Assembly (NCBI RefSeq): GCF_004364335.1
Contig: NZ_SOCR01000002.1
Location: 1 to 64,000, forward strand
DNA length: 64,000 bases
Direction: 5' to 3'
Source: Pseudomonas graminis
GTDB taxonomy: Bacteria > Pseudomonadota > Gammaproteobacteria > Pseudomonadales > Pseudomonadaceae
Under the pieces are notes generated by a model. It did not search any database. It had not been told where the DNA came from and saw nothing but the letters and a program-made list of their open reading frames with translations. Position 1 is the first letter of the stretch. Every line of letters starts with the position of its first letter. The position numbers and the translations under genes were made by a program. Positions 32,916-41,284 of this stretch are shown here, in pieces.

Positions 32916-33437
32916 ATGACTACCCACACCGAAACTGCGCTGCTTGCCGGAGGCTGCTTCTGGGGCATGCAGGACTTGCTGCGCCGCTACCCCGGCGTCG
33001 TGTCGACCCGCGTCGGCTACTCCGGTGGCGACGTTGACAACGCCACCTATCGCAACCACGGCACCCATGCCGAAGCCATCGAAATCGTTTTCGATCCCGA
33101 GAAGATCAGCTACCGCGACATTCTTGAATTCTTCTTCCAGATTCATGACCCGTCGACCCCGAACCGCCAGGGCAATGACAGGGGCGTGAGCTATCGCTCG
33201 GCGATTTTCTATCTCGACGAGCAGCAGAAAGCCGTGGCGCTGGACACCGTGGCCGATGTCGATGCGTCGGGCCTGTGGCCGGGCAAGGTCGTCACCGAAA
33301 TCGCCCCGGCCGGTCCGTTCTGGGAAGCCGAGCCTGAGCATCAGGATTACCTAGAGCGTATTCCGAATGGCTACACCTGCCATTTCGTTCGCGCTGGCTG
33401 GAAACTGCCGCACCGCCACACCTCGAAAACCGCCTGA
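32916..33437 (+). CDS. msrA: peptide methionine (S)-S-oxide reductase MsrA
   Basis: The 173-residue enzyme has the GGCFWG active site (Cys14), [34 protein letters not shown], and [18 protein letters not shown], all MsrA hallmarks. It reduces methionine-S-sulfoxide in proteins using thioredoxin. There is no signal peptide, so it is cytosolic. The start is set at the ATG at 32916 with GGAAGGA ahead of it; a TTG two codons earlier is also in frame. There is no second resolving-cysteine array at the C-terminus. It is one of the shorter MsrA forms and may be a second copy in addition to a housekeeping msrA. Confidence 0.96.
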   Translation: MTTHTETALLAGGCFWGMQDLLRRYPGVVSTRVGYSGGDVDNATYRNHGTHAEAIEIVFDPEKISYRDILEFFFQIHDPSTPNRQGNDRGVSYRSAIFYLDEQQKAVALDTVADVDASGLWPGKVVTEIAPAGPFWEAEPEHQDYLERIPNGYTCHFVRAGWKLPHRHTSKTA

Positions 33438-33524
33438 GAGACCCGGATATTCCCCGGGACCGCCTTGCCAGAGCGGTCCAAGGGGGATGCGGTTGCCGTC
33501 GCACGGCGCGTATCCAACCGGCCC

Positions 33525-33600
33525 AAGTGCATAAACTAATAACTAAAAGATATTTATCTAATCTTTTTTAAACTCTTATGATTCGCGGCTTCCGCTCTCC
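33525..33600 (+). promoter_or_regulatory. A+T-rich promoter region of the ehu operon
   Basis: A dense A+T island (around 33530-33585, with a T6 run) stands out in this G+C-rich window and ends just before ehuB. It is the natural site for the operon's promoter; exact boxes are not assigned. Confidence 0.5.
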
Positions 33601-33627
33601 TGCCCCCACTGACGCCACGAGTCCGCC

Positions 33628-34518
33628 ATGCCCAACCGTCGTAAACTTTTCGGCAACATTCCCCGCACGGTGTCCGTCGTACTCGGCTCCGCCCTGCTGC
33701 TGAATGCCGCGCTTTCGTTCTCCGCCGTCGCCGGCCTGCTGGAAAAGGGCCGCACTCAGGGCCTGACCGCCGGCATCGCCAACGAGCAACCCTATGCGTA
33801 CGTGGGCACTGACGGGAAAATCGTCGGCGCCAACGTCGAAATCCTCCGGGCCATACTGGAACCCTTGGGCATCACCAAGGTTGAACTGCCGATCACCGAG
33901 TTCGGCTCGCTGGTGCCGGGTCTTGCGGCAGGTCGTTTCGATCTGATCGGTGCCGGCCTGTTCATCAACCCGGCGCGCTGCAAGGTGATTGGCTATTCCA
34001 ACCCGGTCACCCGTTCCGGTGGCGCGTTTCTGGTCAAGGCCGGCAACCCGCTGAAGCTGCACAGCCTCAAGGACGTCGCGGCCAACGGCAAGGCGCGCCT
34101 GGCAACCCAGCCCGGCAGCAATCAGGTGCAGGAGGCCAAGGACAGCGGCATCAGCAATGGCAACGTCGTGCTCTTCGACAAGGACACCGAAGCCCTCGCC
34201 GCGCTGCAGGCCGATCGCGTCGACGTGGTGTACTTCCCCGATGCCGAGATCATTGGCCTGCTGAAAAAAGCCGAAGGCACGCCGGTTGAACGGGCACTGC
34301 CGTTTGAGCAGATCCCGGACGCCGACGGCAAGCCGACCTGGAATTACCACGCCTACGGCCTGCCGAAAAACGATCCGGCATTCACCCAGGCGTTCAACGA
34401 GCAACTGGCAAAACTGCGCGCGTCCGGCGACCTGCTGAAAATCCTGCAGAAGTACGGCTACACCGAAAACGAACTGCCGCCCGCAGACGTGACCGCCGAG
34501 CAACGCTGCAACCGCTGA
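33628..34518 (+). CDS. ehuB: ectoine-type ABC transporter substrate-binding protein (EhuB-like)
   Basis: The 296-residue periplasmic binding protein of the polar-amino-acid family has a signal peptide ending near SAVAGLL (residue ~35). It contains the type-2 periplasmic fold with GIANEQPYAYVGTDGKIVGANVEI, FGSLVPGLAAGRFDLIGAGL and DVVYFPDAEI. The overall pattern and the gene order with two permeases and an ATPase match ehuBCDA, which imports ectoine and hydroxyectoine as osmoprotectants or carbon sources. Ligand contacts cannot be verified by eye; a generic amino-acid importer is the alternative. It is separated from the next gene by 272 bases of repeats. Confidence 0.82.
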   Translation: MPNRRKLFGNIPRTVSVVLGSALLLNAALSFSAVAGLLEKGRTQGLTAGIANEQPYAYVGTDGKIVGANVEILRAILEPLGITKVELPITEFGSLVPGLAAGRFDLIGAGLFINPARCKVIGYSNPVTRSGGAFLVKAGNPLKLHSLKDVAANGKARLATQPGSNQVQEAKDSGISNGNVVLFDKDTEALAALQADRVDVVYFPDAEIIGLLKKAEGTPVERALPFEQIPDADGKPTWNYHAYGLPKNDPAFTQAFNEQLAKLRASGDLLKILQKYGYTENELPPADVTAEQRCNR

Positions 34519-34527
34519 TGCAGGTGT

Positions 34528-34580
34528 CGATGCCGTTGCCGATGCCATTGCCGATGCCGATGCCGATGCCGATGCCATTG
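34528..34580 (+). repeat. hexanucleotide tandem repeat (cgatgc)n
   Basis: Eight full six-base units (cgatgc, cgttgc, cgatgc, cattgc, then four cgatgc) and a partial unit start 10 bases after the ehuB stop and run into a REP. It is a short simple-sequence array that could vary in copy number. Confidence 0.9.
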
Positions 34581-34718
34581 TAGGACCGGCTTTAGCCGGG
34601 AAGGCGTCGGTAAGTACACTGCAAACTGGAGGGCGCCAGCACGGGCCTCTTCCCGGCTGAAGCCGGTCCCACTGCGGGACCGCGTGCATTCTGTAGGACC
34701 GGCTTCAGCCGGGAAGGC
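34579..34718. repeat. three REP elements between ehuB and ehuC
   Basis: Plus-strand REP at 34579-34606, minus-strand REP at 34646-34672, plus-strand REP at 34692-34718, all of the GGACCGGCTTYAGCCGGGAAG class. They form alternate inverted pairs inside the transporter operon. Confidence 0.9.
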
Positions 34719-34790
34719 ATCGATAGGCACACCGCAAAGCTGATTTATCGCCCCGCGACATGACGGCCCCAGCCCATACGAGTACGGCCC

Positions 34791-35471
34791 ATGCTTTTTG
34801 ATGCTTCTACCCTGGACACCGCGCGCTTCATTGCCCGCCAACTGGCCAACGGCGCACTGGTCACCCTTGAAATCACGTTCTTCGCCCAAGTCGTCGTGGT
34901 GGTGATGTCGTTTGTCATCGCGCTGATGCGTTTGTCGCCGTGGCGCGCGCTGCGCTGGATCGCGACGGTCTACGTCGAAATCCTGCGCGGCATCTCCGCC
35001 CTGGTGCTGCTGTTCTACCTGTTCTTCATCCTGCCGCTGTTCGGCATCACCCTGGCGCCGATGACCACCGGGATTCTCGGCCTGGGCCTGACCTTCTCCG
35101 CCTACGGTTCGGAAATCGTCCGCTCGGCCCTGAGCAATGTCGCCCGTGGCCAGCGGGACGCGATCAAGGCCCTGGACTTCGACGCGATCACAGCGTTTCG
35201 CCGGATCATCCTGCCCCAGGCGTTGCCCTTCATGCTGCCGCCGATGGGCAATCAACTGGTGGAACTGTTGAAGACCACCTCGCTGGTATCGCTCATCACC
35301 CTCAGCGACCTGACCTTTTCCGGCGGTCAACTGATCACCACCCTGGGCCAGCAGACGCTGATCTGGAGCATCGTGCTGGTGTGTTATTTCGTCATGGCCT
35401 GGCCCCTCAGCTGGCTGGTCAAGCGCTATGAGCGACGGGTCACCCACTGGCGTCGCGGGGTCGCACCATGA
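34791..35471 (+). CDS. ehuC: ectoine-type ABC transporter permease (EhuC-like)
   Basis: The 226-residue inner-membrane permease of the HisMQ type has about five hydrophobic segments. The BPD inner-membrane-component (EAA) loop carries SALSNVARGQRDAIKALDFD followed by FRRIILPQALPFMLPPMGNQ. It pairs with EhuD as the heteromeric pore. The ATG has only a weak Shine-Dalgarno. The gene lies downstream of repeats and overlaps ehuD by ATGA, so C, D and A are translationally linked while B may be expressed at higher level. Confidence 0.85.
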   Translation: MLFDASTLDTARFIARQLANGALVTLEITFFAQVVVVVMSFVIALMRLSPWRALRWIATVYVEILRGISALVLLFYLFFILPLFGITLAPMTTGILGLGLTFSAYGSEIVRSALSNVARGQRDAIKALDFDAITAFRRIILPQALPFMLPPMGNQLVELLKTTSLVSLITLSDLTFSGGQLITTLGQQTLIWSIVLVCYFVMAWPLSWLVKRYERRVTHWRRGVAP

Positions 35472-36118
35472 ACTTCGATTACGCCTTCGCCTGGTCCATC
35501 GTCCCCGATCTGTTTCAGGGCCTGCTGGTGACGCTGCAAGTGGTGATTTTGGGCTTTCTGCTGGCCGTGCTGCTCGGTCTGCTGCTGGCCATCGCTCAAC
35601 GCTCGAAAAACGCGCTGGTGCAACGGCTAAGCTACGGTTACCTGAGCTTCTTTCGGCACACGCCGCTGATGGTTCAGCTGTACGTGCTGTTCTTCGCCCT
35701 GCCCCTGGCCGGCCTGACCCTACCGGCGATTTCCACCGGGGTGATCGGGCTCGGCCTGTATTACGCGGCCTACATTGCCGAAGCCTTTCGCGGCGCCATC
35801 GAAGGCGTGCCAGCAGGTCAATGGGAAGCCGCCAGGGCCCTGGATTTCGACAACGCCACCACGTGGCGACGGATCGTCCTGCCCCAGGCGCTCAAGCCGA
35901 TGCTGCCGGTGCTCGGCAATTACCTCATCGGCATGTTCAAGGAAACCCCGCTGCTGGCGGTGATCACCATTCCCGAGCTGTTCCAGGCGGCCAAACAGAT
36001 CGCCGGCATGACCTACCGCTACAACGAGCCCTACACGGTGATGGCGCTGATGTTTCTGGCGATCAGCGTGCCGACCTCCCTGTTGTTCAAATATTTCGAG
36101 AGGCGCAGCCATGTCTGA
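35468..36118 (+). CDS. ehuD: ectoine-type ABC transporter permease (EhuD-like)
   Basis: The 216-residue partner permease has an N-terminal amphipathic segment, about five TM helices and the EAA loop GAIEGVPAGQWEAARALDFD with WRRIVLPQALKPMLPVLGN. The FFRHTPLMVQLYVLFFALP segment is typical of polar-amino-acid permeases. It overlaps ehuC by 4 bases and ehuA by 8 bases. Confidence 0.86.
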   Translation: MNFDYAFAWSIVPDLFQGLLVTLQVVILGFLLAVLLGLLLAIAQRSKNALVQRLSYGYLSFFRHTPLMVQLYVLFFALPLAGLTLPAISTGVIGLGLYYAAYIAEAFRGAIEGVPAGQWEAARALDFDNATTWRRIVLPQALKPMLPVLGNYLIGMFKETPLLAVITIPELFQAAKQIAGMTYRYNEPYTVMALMFLAISVPTSLLFKYFERRSHV

Positions 36119-36902
36119 TCTCGCACACGCTCTGCCCGGCCCTTCGCCGCAGATCATCCTCAAGCAAGTGGTGAAAAACTTCGGTGCGACCCGGGTCATC
36201 GATCACCTCGACCTGAGCATTCCCGCCGGCCAGAAAGTCGCCCTGATCGGCCCCAGCGGTTCGGGTAAATCCACGGTGTTGCGCCTGATCAAGGGACTTG
36301 AGGCCTATCAGCACGGCAGCATCGAAGTGGCCGGCGCACCGGTGCCGGCCAAATCCGGCGGCTGGCACTGGCCAGGCGCGAAAAAGCCGCCGGTGGTGCA
36401 TCGGGTGGGCATGGTGTTCCAGCAGTTCAACCTGTTCCCCCACCTGACCGTGCAGGAAAACGTCACGGAAGCGCCGCTTCAGGTGCTCAGGCTGAGCCGC
36501 GAAGAGGCCTTGGAGCGCGCTCATCAGTACCTCGGGCTGGTCGGGTTGAGCCACAAGGCCGATGCCTATCCCGCGCAGCTGTCAGGCGGCCAGCAACAGC
36601 GCGTGGCGATCGCCCGGGCGCTGGCCATGCGGCCCCAGGTGATGCTGTTCGACGAGGTCACCTCCGCGCTGGACCCCGAGCTGGTCGGCGAAGTGCTGGC
36701 GGTGATCCGCGCCATCGCCCACGAGCAGCAGATGACCATGCTGCTGGTGACCCACGAAATGAAGTTCGCCCAGGACATTGCCGACCGCGTGCTGTTCATG
36801 GAGGCCGGGCGCATCGTCGCCGATGGCTCGCCGACCGAGGTGCTGGTCGATCCGGACAACGAGCGCACGCGACGTTTCCTCAATCTGGTGGAGCAACGTT
36901 GA
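36111..36902 (+). CDS. ehuA: ectoine-type ABC transporter ATP-binding protein (EhuA-like)
   Basis: The 263-residue cytosolic ATPase has Walker A GPSGSGKST, Q-loop MVFQQFNLFPHLTV, signature LSGGQQQR, Walker B VMLFDEVTSALDP and H-loop VTHEMKF, all intact. An insert between Walker A and Q-loop (PAKSGGWHWPGAKKPP) is longer than in most amino-acid importers; I recall such inserts in EhuA-type ATPases. It completes a B-C-D-A transporter. Last gene of the operon; a 96-base gap follows. Confidence 0.88.
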   Translation: MSDLAHALPGPSPQIILKQVVKNFGATRVIDHLDLSIPAGQKVALIGPSGSGKSTVLRLIKGLEAYQHGSIEVAGAPVPAKSGGWHWPGAKKPPVVHRVGMVFQQFNLFPHLTVQENVTEAPLQVLRLSREEALERAHQYLGLVGLSHKADAYPAQLSGGQQQRVAIARALAMRPQVMLFDEVTSALDPELVGEVLAVIRAIAHEQQMTMLLVTHEMKFAQDIADRVLFMEAGRIVADGSPTEVLVDPDNERTRRFLNLVEQR

Positions 36903-36998
36903 TGGGGTCTGGACCAGGTTGGCGCGACATCGAAAAAAACCCGAACTCGCCGAGCGTCGACACATCCAACCTTCATACCCCAAAGCGAGGATGAATCC

Positions 36999-37235
36999 AT
37001 GAGCAACGACACCCCGGTTGACCCACGCAACGTCACGCAGCCTGACGCGCCAACCCTCGACAGCGCAGGCAAACCCGTCAACGTCGTGCAGCGAGACCTC
37101 AATGACCCGGACGACGACACCCGCGCGGTGGACGAAGTCATCACCCCGACCTCCATTCGGAAAAAGGAACAGGACGCCGAAGAACTGAACAGGAAGTCAG
37201 CTGAAATCGAACGCAAGGTCGCCGACGGCCGTTGA
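36999..37235 (+). CDS. small hydrophilic conserved protein, 78 aa
   Basis: I do not recognise a named family. The 78-residue protein is strongly charged and rich in Asp, Asn and Pro in its first 50 residues (RNVTQPDAP, NDPDDDTR), with a basic-acidic helical tail (KKEQDAEELNRKSAEIERKV). It looks disordered and cytosolic. GAGG lies about 9 bases before the ATG. Similar short proteins are common in pseudomonads, but I cannot give a function. It could share the ehu transcript, 96 bases downstream of ehuA. Confidence 0.65.
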   Translation: MSNDTPVDPRNVTQPDAPTLDSAGKPVNVVQRDLNDPDDDTRAVDEVITPTSIRKKEQDAEELNRKSAEIERKVADGR

Positions 37236-37330
37236 TTCATCAGGGCGGTCTCATGGCCGCCCTGCTTTCCCGAATTTCAATCCCCTCCCGGCATCAGCCG
37301 CCGCGCCGTAAAACAGATGGCGTCGGTACC

Positions 37331-37520
37331 GGCCTCTTCCCGGCTGAAGCCAGTCCTACAAAAAGCATCGCACGCATTCAGTGAGACTCGCTGCGCATCG
37401 ACGCAGGCAGCAGCGGTGACCTCGACTGTGGGACCGGCTTTAGCCGGGAATGCGTCGGCAACCGCGCCGCAAACCTGTCGGCGTCCACACCGGCCTCTTC
37501 CCGGCTGAAGCCAGTCCTAC
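37331..37520. repeat. three REP elements (minus, plus, minus)
   Basis: Minus REP 37331-37360, plus REP 37427-37454, minus REP 37491-37520, in the 281-base gap between convergent genes. The last one contains the stop codon of the response-regulator gene (cta at 37517-37519). Confidence 0.9.
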
Positions 37521-37876
37521 GTGCCCAGCAGCGTCCGCACCGCTTGCAGCACTGCGCCGATCTCGAATGGTTTGTCGAAGACCTTGCTGAACAGGTCGGG
37601 CCGGGCGATGCCCAGATGAGACTGCGCACCGCTCATCAGCACCATAGGGATTTGCCCCGTCACCTCGCTCGCTCGCACCGCTTCCGCAAGCTCGATGCCG
37701 TTCATCCCGGGCATCATGTAATCGGTGATGATCAGCTGCGGGCGTTCGCGCTCGAGGATGCCCAGGGCCTTCTGCCCGCTGCCGGCGGTGACGGTCAGGT
37801 AGCCTTCATCTTCCAGCGCGAAGCTCAGTATGTCGGCGATGAGGTATTCATCATCGACAATCAGAATCGTGGTCAT
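37517..37876 (-). CDS. single-domain response regulator
   Basis: The 119-residue protein is a lone CheY-like receiver: acidic pocket VDDE (Asp8/Asp9), phospho-acceptor Asp52 in IITDYMMPGMNG, conserved Ser in VLMSGAQ, and Lys in FDKPFEIG. It has no output domain. It is the second gene of a two-gene operon after the KaiC-like ATPase (45-base gap), so it may be the phospho-relay partner of a kinase that works with KaiC or of the orphan kinase nearby. Its TAG stop is part of a REP element, so the natural C-terminus may have been set by REP insertion. Confidence 0.93.
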   Translation of the reverse strand: MTTILIVDDEYLIADILSFALEDEGYLTVTAGSGQKALGILERERPQLIITDYMMPGMNGIELAEAVRASEVTGQIPMVLMSGAQSHLGIARPDLFSKVFDKPFEIGAVLQAVRTLLGT

Positions 37877-37921
37877 GCAGCCCTCCGCGCGAACGAGCGA
37901 GCATCGGCTCCATGACGACTT

Positions 37922-39415
37922 CTACGCCGTTGCATTGCCTGAATCGTCGAGGGCATGGAATGCAGCCTTTTTCACAGTCAGACCCTGCTCGCCGATCAAG
38001 ACGTCCAGCAGGGCCGGGTCGTAGGGGTTATCGCGGATTTTGAGGATCGACAATTGCCGGGTCAGCCCCGCTGTCGATTGCCCGAAGCGGATCAGTACGA
38101 GGTTGTCGACAATGCTCGACATGTCAGGGGCCGGGGCGTCAATCTTGCCGCCGATCAGGCCGCGGATTTCCCAACTCGAGACCACCGTGACGCCACGGGC
38201 GCGAAGCTCGCTCATCAGGGCGCTGAAGAGGTCGAGAATCCGTGATTGATCGGCCGACGCGCGGGCCATGCCACCCAGGCTGTCGAGGAACACCCGCTTG
38301 ATGCCCTGTTGCTCGACGATCCTCAGCAGATCGAGTGCCAGTTTGTCGATCAACTCAGCGGTGGGTGATTTCCAGGCAATGTGCAGTGCACCGGCGCGTT
38401 CCAGCGCCTCGAAGTCCAGCCCGAGCGCCGCTGCCTTCACCCGCAGGCGCTGCGGCGACTCGTAGAAGCCAAACAACAGCCCCGGTTCGTCGGGCGTGGA
38501 GCGCGCGAGGAAGTTGAGGCCGAACGTGGTCTTGCCAGTGCCCGACGGGCCGAGGAGCAAGGTCACGGACGACTCCACCAGGCCACCGCCGATCAACGGG
38601 TCCAGCGTGTCGATCCCGCTGGGAATGACACTGAATTCTGCACTGTCGCGCAGCGCCGAGTGGGTGATGGTGCTTTCGAGACGCGGGTAGACGACCAGGC
38701 CGTTTTCCGTGATTTCGCACTCGTGGGCGCCAGGAATGGCGCCGCTGCCACGGGTCTTGCGGGCCTTGATGCGGCGCACGGAACGGTTGCCGACCAGCTC
38801 TTCACCCATTTCCAGCACGCCATCGACCATGGTGTGTTCCGGGCTGCCGTCGTCAAGCTGTGAGCTGGTCAGGAAGAACACCGTGCAACCGGCGAAGGCG
38901 GCGTGGCCCTGAAGCTCGGAGATGAAGCGTTTGGTATTGATGGAAGATTCGGCTTTGGAGCGGGCATTAAGCAGCCCGTCGAGGATCAGCACCGTGGACT
39001 TCTGGCGGACGATCTCCCGGCGCAGCAGCTTGACGACCTCATCGAGGCCGTCGTTTTCCATGGTGTCGAATGCGCTGACGAACTGGATCTGCTCGCCGAC
39101 GCGGTCCTTGTCGAAGAAGCTCATGGTGGACAGAAACTGAAACAGCCGCTCATGGGGCTCGGCGAGCAGCGTGGCGAACAGCACGCGCCCGCCATTGCGG
39201 ATGTGATTGAACCCTATCTGATTGGCCAGAATGGTTTTGCCGGAGCCCGGTCGCCCCTGAATGATGTAGGAGGATCCGGCAACAAAACCGCCCATTAGCA
39301 GCTCATCAAGCCCTTCAATTCCGCTCTGAAGGCGTTTTAGCTGATTCAAATTTGCTTCCTCCGCCACGGTATTGGCGTCGTGAATATTGCGAGTTAAGTG
39401 CGCGACTAATCGCAC
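37922..39415 (-). CDS. KaiC-like two-domain RecA-fold ATPase
   Basis: The 497-residue protein has two tandem KaiC domains. Each has a Walker A: GRPGSGKT (residue ~52) and GPSGTGKT (~290). Walker B-like strands are STVLILDGL and KRVFLDSLGG. The GTG at 39415 has GGAAG 5 bases upstream. A TTG at 39346 with GGAGGAAG is a rival start and would remove 23 residues. Bacterial KaiC paralogues outside cyanobacteria act in signalling, not in a full clock, because kaiA and kaiB are not seen here. The usual CI double glutamate after Walker A appears replaced (TLLAEPHERL). It is cotranscribed with a receiver-domain protein. Confidence 0.9.
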   Translation of the reverse strand: MRLVAHLTRNIHDANTVAEEANLNQLKRLQSGIEGLDELLMGGFVAGSSYIIQGRPGSGKTILANQIGFNHIRNGGRVLFATLLAEPHERLFQFLSTMSFFDKDRVGEQIQFVSAFDTMENDGLDEVVKLLRREIVRQKSTVLILDGLLNARSKAESSINTKRFISELQGHAAFAGCTVFFLTSSQLDDGSPEHTMVDGVLEMGEELVGNRSVRRIKARKTRGSGAIPGAHECEITENGLVVYPRLESTITHSALRDSAEFSVIPSGIDTLDPLIGGGLVESSVTLLLGPSGTGKTTFGLNFLARSTPDEPGLLFGFYESPQRLRVKAAALGLDFEALERAGALHIAWKSPTAELIDKLALDLLRIVEQQGIKRVFLDSLGGMARASADQSRILDLFSALMSELRARGVTVVSSWEIRGLIGGKIDAPAPDMSSIVDNLVLIRFGQSTAGLTRQLSILKIRDNPYDPALLDVLIGEQGLTVKKAAFHALDDSGNATA

Positions 39416-39524
39416 ATTCTTCCGTTTTTAAGGGAGCTTTCCAAGCGTAATCATCAATTCCGATGACAGATTCACACGCATTCGCCGACAGACGCGGTGA
39501 GGCATCCATTCAAACGCGTGATTA

Positions 39525-39710
39525 TCACTCGACCGAATCGGATTCGCTTTCCGGGGCACAGCCGTCAGTCTCGGCCTGGGACTGCTCGGTGCGCCGCTCG
39601 GGATCGTCGGGCTTGATGGGGGCGGACAACGGATATTCAGGCGTGTCGTCACGATCTGCTGGCTGATCGTCAGCAGTCCCGCGAACGAGTGATGAGCTGT
39701 CTGGGCGCAT
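39525..39710 (-). CDS. possible small acidic protein, 61 aa (doubtful)
   Basis: The frame encodes a hydrophilic, Asp/Glu/Pro-rich 61-residue peptide (DDTPEYPLSAPIKPDDPERR). Its composition resembles short disordered Pseudomonas proteins, which is the only support. The Shine-Dalgarno is poor (GGA about 10 bases before the ATG), and other frames are also open here. It could equally be a chance frame. Confidence 0.35.
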   Translation of the reverse strand: MRPDSSSLVRGTADDQPADRDDTPEYPLSAPIKPDDPERRTEQSQAETDGCAPESESDSVE

Positions 39711-39848
39711 GGTTGCAGGTCCATTGAGGGAAGCAGGAGTTGGAGCGCACCAGCGGGCACTCGTGCGGTTCGTCAGACCAGTGGAGTGAATGATGTCCCG
39801 TGCAATCAATGGGACTGTGAGCGCAGCTGGATTGGATGTGACCTCGAC

Positions 39849-39876
39849 TGTAGGACCGGCTTCAGCCGGGAAGGCG
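39849..39876 (+). repeat. REP element
   Basis: tgtaggaccggcttcagccg followed by ggaaggcg. The preceding gtgacctcgac is also present before the REP at 37427, so the two copies share flanking bases. Confidence 0.85.
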
Positions 39877-39906
39877 TCAGTGGTCACGCCGCAGAACGGA
39901 ACGTGC

Positions 39907-41202
39907 TCAAACCGGTTTTTCACCCGCTGAATCCAGCTTCAATAACACCGTAAAACAGCATCCGCCGTCATCACGGCTGGTCAGCGTCACCGTCCAGTGC
40001 TGGTTGGCGCAGATGCGCTGGACCAGCGACAAGCCCAGGCCCAGCCCTTCCCCGCGTTGTTCGTCGCCGCGCACGAAGGGCTGGAACATGGCCTGCTGTT
40101 TTTCCAGCGGAATGCCGATGCCGCTGTCCTCGACGCTGAAACCGTCGCTGCGCAAGGTCAACTGGATAAACCCCTGATCGGTGTAATGCCAGGCGTTGCG
40201 CAAGAGATTCCCCATCACTGAGCGCAGCAGCGGCGCGTTGTAGACCTCACCGTCGCCGTCGAGGCGCTGATAGATGAAGCGCAAGCCTTTGGCCTCGATG
40301 GGCATGCGCCAGGTGTCGACCAGTTCATCAGCGATCAAGACCAGGGACGAGCGCTGGCCCTGAGGCGTGTTCTTGCCTTCGGTACGGGCCAGCAACAGAA
40401 AGGTTTCGACCAGTTGGTTCATACCCGCCGTGGCTTTGCCGATGCGCTTGACCTGGGCGCGGGAACGGTCGTCCAGCGCCGGGTATTCCATCAGCAATTC
40501 GCAGGACGTCGCCAGCACCATAAGCGGCGTGCGCAGCTCATGACTGACGTCGCTGGTGAACAGCTTTTCGCGACTCAGCGCGGCCCGCAGCCGGCCCAGG
40601 GTTTCGTCGAAGGATCGGGCCAGCGCACCGACTTCATCATTGGCGTAGTCGTTGGCGAGCACCGGCGCCAGTTCCAGCAACTGATCACGATGACGCACCT
40701 GGCTGGCCAGGCGCGACACCGGCGTGATCACCCGAGAGGCGAGCAGCCGACCCAGAAGCACCGCCAGCAGCACGCTGAGGACGAAGCCGATGAGCACAAC
40801 GCCAAACAGAATCCGTTCACGTTTCTGGAATTTGCGCTGATCGCGCAGCAACACGTAGTGGCGCCCGTTCACTTCCGAGACCATGGCGTAATAGGCTTTC
40901 TTGCCGCGAAAGAACTCCTGAAATCCCAGGGGCAGCCCCTTCAGGTCGTCGCTCATGGCGAGATCGCCAACGCCCTCTTCGGCGTAGAACAATTCGTCTT
41001 TTTCCGGCCGGTGGCGCCAGTCGTTGACGCTGTCCACGGCCAGCAGACGGTGCATGTTGCCCTTCAGGCTCATGATCGACAGGCGCTTTTCGACCACGTG
41101 CACGGTGGCAATGATGCCCACGGCGAATACCCCGGCGACCAGCGTGCTCATCAACGCAAATACGATGACAATCCGTTGCTTAAGGCTGTGTTTGATGTCC
41201 AT
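39907..41202 (-). CDS. membrane sensor histidine kinase (orphan)
   Basis: The 431-residue kinase starts at ATG 41202 (GGAC ahead), 15 codons inside the maximal frame. TM1 spans ~9-32, a periplasmic loop of ~100 residues carries GKKAYYAMVSEVNGRHYVLL, and TM2 spans ~133-155. A HAMP linker follows, then HisKA with SHELRTPL (His221). The HATPase has N-box LLRNAWHYT, G1 EDSGIGIP and G2 GLGLGLSLV. All catalytic motifs are intact. No response regulator gene lies beside it, unlike most OmpR-type pairs. The ligand is unknown. A REP lies just beyond its stop. Confidence 0.92.
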   Translation of the reverse strand: MDIKHSLKQRIVIVFALMSTLVAGVFAVGIIATVHVVEKRLSIMSLKGNMHRLLAVDSVNDWRHRPEKDELFYAEEGVGDLAMSDDLKGLPLGFQEFFRGKKAYYAMVSEVNGRHYVLLRDQRKFQKRERILFGVVLIGFVLSVLLAVLLGRLLASRVITPVSRLASQVRHRDQLLELAPVLANDYANDEVGALARSFDETLGRLRAALSREKLFTSDVSHELRTPLMVLATSCELLMEYPALDDRSRAQVKRIGKATAGMNQLVETFLLLARTEGKNTPQGQRSSLVLIADELVDTWRMPIEAKGLRFIYQRLDGDGEVYNAPLLRSVMGNLLRNAWHYTDQGFIQLTLRSDGFSVEDSGIGIPLEKQQAMFQPFVRGDEQRGEGLGLGLSLVQRICANQHWTVTLTSRDDGGCCFTVLLKLDSAGEKPV

Positions 41203-41284
41203 GAAGGTCCGTGCATGGCGGTACTCGAATCCGGGGCATGGCCCCACCGGCGGCGATTATCCGGTGCGGGATGTCATGGTTTCG

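Larger units (their letters stand above)
39416..39906. other. intergenic stretch with one possible small gene and a REP
   Basis: No strong gene is seen. The KaiC promoter should lie just above 39415, where sequence around 39400-39480 is A+T-richer. A doubtful 61-codon frame (39525-39710, minus) and a REP (39849-39876) are listed separately. Confidence 0.5.

Noticed and set aside
27000..40000. CRISPR-like spaced repeats
   Set aside because: The repeated units are palindromic REPs in both orientations at irregular distances without spacers of uniform length or cas genes.
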